The notes beneath the pieces were generated by a model, which worked only from the letters and a program-made list of their open reading frames with translations, was not told the DNA's origin and made no database searches. This document shows positions 56,101-64,000 of a DNA stretch of 64,000 nucleotides, piece after piece; position 1 is the stretch's first letter, and each line of letters starts with the position of its first letter. The translations under genes and the position numbers were made by a program. Source of the DNA: Centroberyx gerrardi (lineage: Eukaryota; Chordata; Actinopteri; Beryciformes; Berycidae); assembly GCF_048128805.1 (NCBI RefSeq), contig NC_135998.1, positions 27,611,992-27,675,991 of the forward strand, written 5' to 3'.

Positions 56101-59100
56101 AAGTACATTTGTCTGTTCCATGGTTCCAAACCTTGCCTTCAAGTTCAATTAAGTATTCAATGACTTAAGTGTTGATTATACATAGATATATCAATATTTG
56201 ATAGGAAAAATGAAACTAGGCATAATTACCCATATCAATAATGTATTTTGAATTTCTGCTTGTGTATTTCATGCTTTTGAATGCACGTCTAAAATGCAAC
56301 TAAAAGGGAACCAGTGTGGACACAAATGGAGGCACTGTTGATGTGACGCCACTGGTGTAGACTACATGTCAGTGTGAATGATGAGTGAGAAAGGAGTTTT
56401 ACCAGAGGCTTTACTAGTTGTAAAATGTGTGCTAACTTCAGGCTGGAATATGCCCCAAATAATACAAATTATGATTGAATAGCTATAATTTCAAATAGAT
56501 TTGTCAGATTTGTGAGAGAATAGCTACAATTTTGTGTCATTTCTTAAGGTATTGCAGAGATATCATTTTTGCAAAATATGCACCCAGAATGATAGATCCT
56601 GATAGTGTTTGTACGGTGGCTGCCTTGACTTCTCCCTGTCAGAAGCTCCAGGCAGTGACAGCTCACATGGGGCAGCACTAGGGAACACTGTTTTTTAATT
56701 ATTTTTATGGCATTTGTATTAGACAGTTCATATTGGAGAGAGACAGAGAAGATTGGGGGGGGATCCAGGACTTTGCAGTTATGTGGTACACATTCTAGCT
56801 GAGTCCCATTGCCTCACCCCAGTTCTATTATGTATAGTTTATTTCCCATATCCACAAGCACAGAGAGATTCTGAAAACTTTTTGGAAACTTTTAGTGGGC
56901 CTATTGCAGCCAGTATAGATACTGTAAAGCATCCAATAATGGCCTGGACATTTATTTACCTCAACAAAAGAGAGCACCAGGCCTTCAGAGAGACAGGCTA
57001 TTATTTCTTTTGGCACGTCCACTGTACCTGCTCAAATTTATATGATTGCCTTTTTAGGCCTATCAATCAATCAATCAATCAATCAAAGTGCAGAATCACC
57101 ATGAAGCATGGTCCCAATACACTTTACAATTAAAAGAATACATAGGACAAAACATACTGCAAGCAAATAAAATAGTTAAAATAAAACAACCACATTGAAA
57201 ACATCAATGTTAAAAGGATGTTTGAATATAAAAATAAAACAACCACATTAAAAACATCAAAGTTAAAACGGTGTTTGAATATAAATAATACAAATTAAAG
57301 TAAAACAACCACATTAAAAACAACAACATTAAAAGGATGTTTGAAAAGGTGATGGACCCAACTAAGTTGTAATTCTAGGGTAGGCTGTAATGAAGCGAAT
57401 AAAGGTGGGTTTTCAGTCTTGATTTAAATATTTCAACTGAGCTTGCTTCTTTAACATGTAATGGAAGTCCATTCCACAGATAAGGGGCACGGTAGGCAAA
57501 TGCTCTGAAGCCAGCTGATTTTTTGTTAGCTGAGGGAATGACCAGGAGACCAGCATTGAGAGAGCGAAGAGGGCGTGCCGGTATATATGGTATAATTAGC
57601 TCAGATAAGTAAGGTGGTGCAAGTCCATGCAAAGCCTTATAAGTTAAAAGAAGAACATTAAAATCAGCTCTAGCTTGCACTGGTAACCAGTGAAGAGAGG
57701 CCAGAATGGGTGTTATATGATCACATTTTTTAGTCTTTGTCAAGATTCTAGCTGCAGCATTCTGAACAAGCTGAAGACTTCTAGTAGCACAGACCAGAGA
57801 GAAGAGCATTACAATAATCAAGTCTGGAAGATACAAATGCATGGATTACAGTTTCAGCATCACGCAATGATAGAATAGGTCGGATTTTAGCAATATTACG
57901 AAGATGAAAAAATGCTGTCTTGGTAATAGCCTTGATATGAGACTGGAATGTCAGACGAGAATCAAAAATCACTCCAAGGTTTTTGATGGTTGAGCTTTCA
58001 GAAATAATACAGCCATCAATGTTAACACTCAAATTCGCAAACAAATGCCCATATTTGGCTGGTCTAACAACTAATAACTCTGTTTTATCAGCATTTAACA
58101 GCAAAAAGTTCAAACCCATCCATTTTTTTATTTCTGATAGACATGCCTCTAAATTTAAGAGTTGGGAGAGGTCATTTGGCTTTACAGGTACATATAGCTG
58201 TGTATCATCAGCGTAGCAATGAACATTAACACCGTATTTGCAAATTATATTGGTTTAGGCAACTTATGTCAGATACTATTGCTACTGTTACTAATAATAA
58301 TAATAATGATAATAATGAATATCTGGCTAAAATCACGGCAAGCAGTTATCAAAAAATGGGATTTGTTATTGGTAACATACTAGTAGGCTACCAGGTCATA
58401 CTGGGAAATTCATATAACTGAACAAAATTTGTGTGCTTGCTTCAGTTTGAATGGTAAAAAGTTAAATTCATTAGAAAGAGTTTAAATGTGTTTAGAATTT
58501 GATTACTTGGAGCTTAAGCAATTTAATGAAATGGGATGAAAGCTGGCTTTTGTAAATACAGTGAAATGAAAGTCTGATCATGCTTTATGACTCCTACAGT
58601 TGCTAGGAAATTCTGAGTGGTTGTTAGGGTGTCACTAGTTGGTTGCTAGGTGATTACTGGTGGCTGCTAGGGTGCTACAAGGTGGTTGCTTGGTGATTAC
58701 TAGTGGTTGCGAGTGATTACTAGTTTCTGCTGGGTGTTACTAGGTGGTTGCTAGGTGATTACTAATGGTAACTTGATGGGGTGTTTTACTAAGTGATTAA
58801 CAGTGGTTTCTAGGTGATTACTTGTGGTTGCTAAGGTGGTACAAGGTGGTTGCCAGGTGATTGCTAGCAGGATTAGTAGTAGTAGTAGTATGTGTATGTA
58901 TGTGAGCACTGGGCCAGTGTTCCATGGCAGTTAACAACATCACCTGCTCTGAATATTCCACCATTAGTATGTAAAATAATGTGAAATAAAAGGTAAATAT
59001 CTCATAAAGTATAGACAGTTTCTAGCTGCCAACAGTAACATAACTTAGGCGAATGTTCCAACCCTTGTGAACTTCCGGTCTGTTGCCTAGATACGATGTA

Positions 59101-62100
59101 AACATTTAGAGCCAGATGGTTCTTAGCTAGCTAGCCAGATCTGTAGAGGAAGCGATGTAAAGAAAAGTGGGATCTTCTCTCTGACCCTTTTGACCACAAT
59201 ACAAGGCTTTCTAAGTTTGCCACCAACTGGAAGATCTGCCTGATGTTAACCGGGTGCATTTACTAGAATATCTGGCGGAGGCAGAGTGTGTTTACACTCA
59301 GGAAGCTTTCAAATTTACAGGAGCCTTGATGCTTTCAACTATTTTCTGTCAGGGAAGGTATCGAACCTTTGTTGTTGTTGCATAGCACTATAGCTATATT
59401 GTTAACGTTTTGTTAGAGCCATGATGTTATGGGTAATTTAATGAATTAAGATGCATTTATTTCTCTTTGTGTTATTTATGCATTTTGTGGTGTACATACT
59501 GTACTTGCATTTACACTTACCTTACTCTTATACTAATGTTGATATTGGATGCCAAGCTCCCCCTAATCTGCAATATATATCTATATCTATCTATAATCTT
59601 CATAATATAATATATATCATATAATATGAATGGCAATTAAGTGAAGCATCAGCAATTGATGACGGGGCGAAAATCAGCAGAAGGGGTGTGTGGAGCTTAC
59701 ATAGCTATATTTAATATTTAGGCAGCCATATGTTGTGAACTTAACTGTAAATTCTGCGTATAATGATCTGGTTTTGTAACTTTACCTGTGATAAAGTGAA
59801 TGCTGTAAATGCGGTTTCTGAGATCCCATCCCTCCCACCCCAGTGCATTGATCCATACATGAGCCTTTCGTCGTCCTTATATAAACATTCTTACTTTTGA
59901 GAATGCGTTTGTCCCAGTCCTTAGAGAACACCCAACCGCACAACAACATGAGCCATAGGATTCTCTTTTTATCCATGATCCAATTTCAAGTTGTTTTCAA
60001 CTTGAAAAAAGCGTGCCACTTCTTAGTGTAAACAGCTGACCGGAGGTGTACAAGGGTTTTCACTTGTCTCCTAGCAAAGTGTTTGGATAAAACTGTCTAT
60101 TAGTAGTATGAAAAAATAGCATAAATAAGCTTAATTTGCTGAACATTTCAGACGAGACCAGTCAAGTGCCAAAAAAGTGCACAGAAGATATAAAGGAGAG
60201 ATAGATAATAGCATAAGTAAGATCATATACTAATAATGGAATAATAATGCAAAACCATTACTTATATTATAGTAATTCTAATGATATTTTAGGCTATAAA
60301 TATTGTATGAATTTAGAGTCCTTTCTGGTAATTCTACTATATATATTTTTTAACCCAGCTTTTATTGGAGATCGGCCTTTATTTGGCACACACACAACAC
60401 TCCCCGTCTATTGGCGTAGATCTGGCCACTATCTGAGACATACATGAGGTCTTTATTGGAGGTTTTACAGCATTAATAGAGAAACCGATGACAAAAAGGA
60501 AACTGAAATTTCCATAGTTTTTTCTGGCTAAAAACAAAAAACTAAAAATGAATTAATTGAAGAAAACTAACATTTTAGTGTAACAGTAGACTAAAATAAG
60601 ATTTTAAATTGGTACCAAAATTATCACTGCCTCTATGACTGCCTCTATGACGTCTTTCTCCCCTTTAGCCCAGGCCCTAGAGCGGATGATGAGTCCTACG
60701 GGTCCCAGCCCAAACCCCAACGTCCCATCTGAGTACTGCAGCACCATCCCCCCTTTGCAGCAGGCCCGTGCCGCAGGCACTCTTAACTCTCCTCCACCTA
60801 CCGTCATGGTGCCTGTGTCCGTTCTCAAACACCCAAGCAACGACAGTATGACTACTCTCATATACACAGTCTGTAGTTTGCTGAAATGAGACTCATATTA
60901 GATTTTAATGTTAGTGCTCACTTAAGGTTTCGCTGAGCTCCGGCCTTCAAAAGACTTTCTCTTTCCCTGTGTTTCAGGTTGTCCTCGTGAACAGAAGCGC
61001 GTGTGGTTTGCTGATGGCATCTTACCCAATGGAGAGGTGGCAGACACAACCAAGCTGTCGGTGACGAGCCGCAGGAGCCCCCAGGAGTCCAGTGGCATGA
61101 CCCCAGACACAGTAAGTCAAAGCCATGAGTTGCTATCATAGTTTATCTTGGGCCAGTTTGTTGGATGTTACCTAATATTTTTGTTATTTCTTTTAATTGG
61201 ATATATCTGTATTTATCTATCTAAACCCTCCTCTCTCTAAACTGTTAGCCATTAAAGTATGATAGGACTGGTACCAATCGACCCTCTCTTTCCAGTGTGG
61301 CCCAGCAGGCCCGGAGCTTGGCGTAGGAGGCTCATCTGCCCCGGAGGCCTCTGGGGCTGTAGAGGTGGTTCGACCCCCAGTGTCTGGACCCTGGGACTAC
61401 GCCTTGCTGTGCGGAATCGGCTCTTCGGTGCAGAGGATCCCCAGTCTGCTGCCAGAGAACGAGGAGGAGCTCCCCCCACTGCTCATCACCACCGGAGAGG
61501 ATGAAGCAGGAGGTATGTGTGTTCATTCCAATGTATTTACATCATTACAATGTGTTAATTTCTCAGACCATTGCCTCAGATTGTGTGGATGAAACCCAGC
61601 ATGTGCTCTGCTGTATTTCTTTCAGATGTATTAGTCGAGGAAGGGCCCGCCCCCTGCCAGATTCTGCTCCTATTAGAGGAGGGGGGACCCCGGCCTTTGA
61701 CCTTCGTTCTGAATGCCAACTTGCTAGTCAACGTCAAACTGGTTACATGTGAGTGGAACACGGTCTCAAACCCTCTCTGGGACTTCTTTGATTGTTTTCA
61801 CATACATTTATATTGAATGAAGAGGATAATCGTGGATATCTCGACATGCCCTCCCACAGACCTAGTCCCTAGTGTTTACTAACTCTGTGTATTTCCTCTG
61901 TCAGACTGCAGTCGGCGGTGCTGGGTGTTTGGCTCCAATGGGCTGCAGGCTCTGGGCCAGAGAGAGCTGGTGTTTTTGTTGGAGTGTCTGCCAGAGGAGA
62001 AAACGCTGCCAAAAGACCTCTTCACACTCTATCTCAACATCTACCAAGATGCCCAAAAAGGTAGACATACACTTGCACTAATTTTCTCACTCATTGTCTT

Positions 62101-63071
62101 TCTTGGCCTTTAGTGACAGAAATAAAGTTTTTGTACCTTTATGTTTTCCATAGTCTGCAAGAGTCGATAAAGAATCATTACCCTCTGTGCTATAGGGAAG
62201 TTTGTGGAGGACTTGGGTAACGTGACGTTCACCAGCAGCTTCCTGGGCAGCAAGGAACACGGCGGGATGCTCTTCTTCTCTCCCACCTGTCAGCCCCTGG
62301 ACGGCCTCACTCTCCCCCCCCAGCCTTTCCTCTTCGGCCTGCTCATCCAGAGACTGGAGGTGCCCTGGGCCAAGGTCTTTCCCCTCAGGCTGCTGCTACG
62401 GCTGGGAGCTGAACACAGCGGTGTGTGGCTTCCTGTAGATTATTCTTGTCCTATAATTTGTTTTTGCTCATTGTCCACATTGGTTCACAACAATGCATCA
62501 GGCACTTCACACTGTCAAACTTAGATTTAACAGTCTTCGTCACCCATTTGTGTCGCTCCAGATACGAGTCTCAACAGTATCCAAAACTCTTTGCAGAGAA
62601 ATGTTATCCCTGAATGGCATAATCCGTCAATGCAAAAATGAACAATTGATTGCTCTATTGTGTTAGTATCAGCATGTTTTTATTTCTGTTTCCAGCTCTG
62701 CACTGTTATTTCCTATAGTTGAGACTAGTACAACAGTAATGTTTGATAAATGTATTCTATGCTTTTTTACAATGATGGATTAGGCCTTTCAAGCAAGCAG
62801 TGTGGCTCTGTAAATGTTTTGATGTTAAGAGAGACTGGAGTCTGGTAACACTGATGTGAGACGTAAACTGTTAGTTCAGGTTAGGGTTTGTTTTTTCTAC
62901 TGGGGAAGACTGATGTTGATGATGTGCCAAATGATACATTTTAAGGGTGTGTAAGGATGTTAAACTAAATATTTTGTGTTTTCTACAGTGTATCCCACTA
63001 CACTGACTAGTATTCGCTTCCGGGACTCTGTGTATCGAGAGACGGGACACACCATTATGAATTTATTGGCT
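44116..63071 (+). CDS. zfyve16: ZFYVE16 / endofin, FYVE-domain endosomal protein (10 coding exons in window, 3' end missing)
   Basis: Endofin binds PI3P on early endosomes and scaffolds Smad/BMP signalling, TOM1 and clathrin (family knowledge); paralogue of SARA (ZFYVE9). Exons join to 1,128 codons without a stop. The N-terminus [20 protein letters not shown] is diagnostic of ZFYVE16 rather than ZFYVE9. Seen: a long acidic disordered region (about 25-690); a PPPY motif at 662-665; the FYVE zinc finger at about 694-756 with WVPD, KRRHHCR and RVCVIC and the eight-Cys pattern; an RVWF motif at 823-826 within [22 protein letters not shown], a PP1-docking RVxF; then the conserved SARA-type C-terminal domain from about 890 on, cut by the window edge. 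The donor after exon 10 is intact, so the gene simply continues. Confidence 0.96.
44354..46455 (+). CDS. zfyve16: zfyve16 coding exon 2 (2.1-kb exon, disordered region and first half of FYVE)
   Basis: Single 2,102-nt exon. Encodes the acidic, Ser/Glu-rich N-terminal region with recognisable islands: [50 protein letters not shown], then PPPY and the FYVE half [13 protein letters not shown] ... [11 protein letters not shown]. Acceptor TTGCAG, donor GTACGT. The intron splits FYVE exactly after ACGK. Confidence 0.97.
46456..49455 (+). other. zfyve16: zfyve16 intron splitting the FYVE domain
   Basis: 3.0 kb without a recognised exon. Holds a (GACT)n-type microsatellite at about 48,390-48,421 and a GC-richer patch at 47.76-48.25 kb with a CRE-like TGACGTAA and an ATTGG box; otherwise AT-rich and unremarkable. 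Confidence 0.6.
49456..49552 (+). CDS. zfyve16: zfyve16 coding exon 3 (second half of FYVE)
   Basis: Encodes [32 protein letters not shown], completing the zinc finger and the turret-loop region. Acceptor GGCAG, donor GTAAGG. Confidence 0.97.
50010..50110. repeat. hAT-like fish repeat end (tentative)
   Basis: GGCTTGGGCCGGTGTGAGAA with nearby ACCGGTCCGGTATCC and CAAACCGGTAATTTTGAC resembles the terminus of a common fish DNA-transposon family. A second GCCGGTATAGTCGGTATG lies at about 50,878, possibly the other end, but the inverted match is poor. Confidence 0.3.
54590..55556 (+). mobile_element. L1/Tx1-like LINE 3' fragment, degenerate
   Basis: Broken frames read as the ORF2 C-terminal region: [42 protein letters not shown], then [21 protein letters not shown] and [21 protein letters not shown]. 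Ends in AATAAAAAGTATT and a short A run. Multiple stops and frameshifts. In the large zfyve16 intron, same strand. Confidence 0.7.
57061..58255 (-). mobile_element. L2-type LINE, 5'-truncated, with reverse transcriptase YADD motif
   Basis: On the minus strand the reverse-transcriptase catalytic motif YADDTQLY is at 58,192-58,215, followed in frame by [17 protein letters not shown] and [15 protein letters not shown] one-base frameshift near 57,790 moves into [30 protein letters not shown] and [17 protein letters not shown]. It ends in a 3' UTR and a (GATT)n tail (57,061-57,084), as usual for L2/CR1-type LINEs. Truncated at the 5' side just before YADD; inactive. Confidence 0.85.
57180..57349. 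repeat. Short tandem array in the L2 3' UTR
   Basis: Three diverged copies of a roughly 50-60 bp unit containing TAAAACAACCACATT and AAAAGGATGTTTGAA, within the 3' UTR of the LINE above. Confidence 0.75.
58601..58867. repeat. Minisatellite (GGTTGCTAGGTGATTACTAGT-like units)
   Basis: Around ten diverged copies of an approximately 20-25 bp unit built from GGTTGCTAGGTGATTACTAG words. Similar GTTGCTAGG-type minisatellites are frequent in teleost genomes. In the large zfyve16 intron. Confidence 0.8.
60669..60845 (+). CDS. zfyve16: zfyve16 coding exon 4
   Basis: Encodes [18 protein letters not shown] and the Pro-rich [14 protein letters not shown], matching the endofin region after FYVE. Acceptor CTTTAG, donor GTATGA (weak). 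Follows an 11.1-kb intron. Confidence 0.93.
60978..61111 (+). CDS. zfyve16: zfyve16 coding exon 5 (RVxF motif)
   Basis: Encodes [20 protein letters not shown], near-identical to other endofins; RVWF fits a protein phosphatase 1 docking site. Acceptor TTTCAG, donor GTAAGT. Confidence 0.96.
61296..61512 (+). CDS. zfyve16: zfyve16 coding exon 6
   Basis: Encodes a variable Gly/Pro/Val linker then [21 protein letters not shown] and [11 protein letters not shown], the start of the conserved SARA/endofin C-terminal domain. Acceptor TTCCAG, donor GTATGT. Confidence 0.95.
61626..61748 (+). CDS. zfyve16: zfyve16 coding exon 7
   Basis: Encodes [20 protein letters not shown] and [18 protein letters not shown], conserved with human endofin. 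Acceptor TTTCAG, donor GTGAGT. Confidence 0.95.
61905..62060 (+). CDS. zfyve16: zfyve16 coding exon 8
   Basis: Encodes [21 protein letters not shown] and [20 protein letters not shown]. Acceptor GTCAG, donor GTAGAC. Confidence 0.95.
62196..62420 (+). CDS. zfyve16: zfyve16 coding exon 9
   Basis: Encodes [31 protein letters not shown] and [20 protein letters not shown], among the best conserved stretches of the endofin C-terminal domain. Acceptor TATAG, donor GTGTGT. Confidence 0.95.
62989..63071 (+). CDS. zfyve16: zfyve16 coding exon 10 (last in window)
   Basis: Encodes [20 protein letters not shown] and HTIMNLLA. Acceptor CTACAG, donor GTAAGT, phase 0. Remaining exons (about 400 residues by comparison with the family) lie beyond the right edge. 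Confidence 0.94.
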
Positions 63072-63534
63072 GTAAGTACTAGAACACAAGCAGATGCCTG
63101 TGTATTTTGTATTAGGCTCACCTAATAGAGCCCAAGGTTTTGCAGTGAAACTCATATCTGTTTACTTGGGTCAAGGGGATTGTAACATTTTAGTGTGAGT
63201 GACGTTAGCTCTTTAATACCCTCTGGTGGCTGTGTAATAACTGCACCAAATATAGCACCTCTCTCTGCTCCGGTGCTAAAGCGGTGAGAGCTCACTGATC
63301 CTCACATTGGCAATCACTCAGTCGTGCTGTGCTGAATTGAGCTCAGGGTCTGTGCAGGTCAGAGATTATACACAGAAAGATCAAGGCTCAGCTGCCCTGC
63401 CTCAGGTAGACTGCAGCAGTTTGGGCCATCAGGCATTCTGTGTAGGTAAACAAACTGTCATATTTTTCTGTCACTTCTGGGCTTCAAGGTAAATGTTTTT
63501 TTGAAAGTCCTGCACAAAAACCCTAATTAAAATA

Positions 63535-64000
63535 TAGCTGCCAGAGGCCGTTCCGGGGTTCAAGCCCTAATGACAATTAAGCTCAATACAAGCTACATGC
63601 TATAGGCCACGCCCACATCACCAACCAAAACCAAATCAGTATGGTGGGCTATGGGTGGTCCAGGAGGCAAATTTGTAACGCAAGGATTGCTGGATCTGCC
63701 TACCAAGTTTGGTGTCAGTCAGACTTATTTTGTGTAAGATATGGCCTTTTAAAATTTGAAATGTCACTACAGTGCCTCCTTGTGGTCAAATTGCATGAAA
63801 TTTGATGCACCTTTTTGAAATGCCTTTTCAGACAAGGCTGCCAAATTTGATACTGATTTTGCAACTGAACTTAGATCTGCAAGCTGTTATATTTTATTAC
63901 ATAAGTCTTATGGGCTAGACCACACCCACATCCGCCAATCATGACCAAACTTCACATTTTGACCAGCACATGGTTCAAATTTCATGCGATTTCAATAACT
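63535..64000. repeat. Fish interspersed repeat (GCCACGCCCACATCACC-type), cut by window edge
   Basis: Contains two related blocks: TAGGCCACGCCCACATCACC near 63,604 and TAGACCACACCCACATCCGCC near 63,916, each followed by CAA(C/T)CA-like sequence, plus CCAAGTTTGGTGTCAGTC and ATTTGAAATGTCACTACAG. I recognise these phrases as an abundant teleost repeat with internal tandem organisation; the class is not known to me. Confidence 0.55.

Larger units (their letters stand above)
49553..60668 (+). other. zfyve16: 11.1-kb zfyve16 intron
   Basis: Between the FYVE-completing exon and the next coding exon. Besides the hAT-like patch, two LINEs and the minisatellite listed separately, it holds a purine-rich block (51,869-51,960), pyrimidine-rich (CCCT)-type tracts (about 52,110-52,170) and otherwise AT-rich sequence. 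No additional coding exon was needed to keep frame. Confidence 0.6.

Noticed and set aside
58617..58867. CRISPR-like regular repeats
   Set aside because: Units are short, diverged and directly abutting without unique spacers; a minisatellite in a vertebrate intron.

Overview
The window is vertebrate nuclear DNA, almost certainly from a ray-finned (teleost) fish. Genes are split by GT-AG introns, proteins match vertebrate families, and introns and spacers are full of fish-type repeats: L2-like and L1/Tx1-like LINE tails, a Tc1-type element, TTAA-flanked MITEs, a tRNA-derived SINE head, (CA)n, (GA)n and (TA)n microsatellites. There is no prokaryotic-style operon, CRISPR array or phage.

Four protein-coding genes are supported. 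(1) clip1 (CLIP-170, microtubule plus-end tracker) fills about 2.0-23.6 kb on the minus strand. I traced 23 coding exons with matching splice phases from the start codon to the stop, giving 948 codons with a 35-codon cassette exon or 913 without it. (2) A single-exon hydroxycarboxylic-acid-receptor-type GPCR lies at 27.9-28.9 kb on the minus strand, with a TATA box close upstream. (3) denr (translation re-initiation factor, partner of MCTS1) lies at 31.3-34.2 kb on the minus strand, with seven coding exons including a 20-nt microexon, 197 codons in all. (4) zfyve16 (endofin, an endosomal FYVE protein) runs on the plus strand from a 5' UTR exon near 39.8 kb and ATG at 44,116 to beyond the right edge. 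Ten coding exons (1,128 codons) are inside the window, and the last C-terminal exons are missing.

Layout: 1-1,978 is the 3' flank/UTR of clip1; 2.0-23.6 kb is clip1 with repeat-rich introns; 23.7-27.9 kb is the clip1 5' region and spacer with a LINE fragment and a long fold-back palindrome; 28.95-31.27 kb is a spacer holding a LINE insertion with intact target-site duplication; 35.0-39.8 kb is the divergent denr/zfyve16 spacer; the zfyve16 introns of 3.0 kb and 11.1 kb carry LINE fragments and a minisatellite.

The genes do not form a pathway. From memory, the clip1-hcar-denr neighbourhood is shared with human 12q24.31, whereas human ZFYVE16 is on chromosome 5, so a synteny boundary probably lies between denr and zfyve16. 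I found no convincing previously undescribed system. The most interesting leads are a possible internal clip1 promoter or cassette exon at 10.5-10.9 kb, simple repeats placed within 12 nt of three clip1 splice donors, clusters of GCTAGC/AACGTTA-like words at the predicted promoters, and nested transposon insertions with exact target-site duplications.
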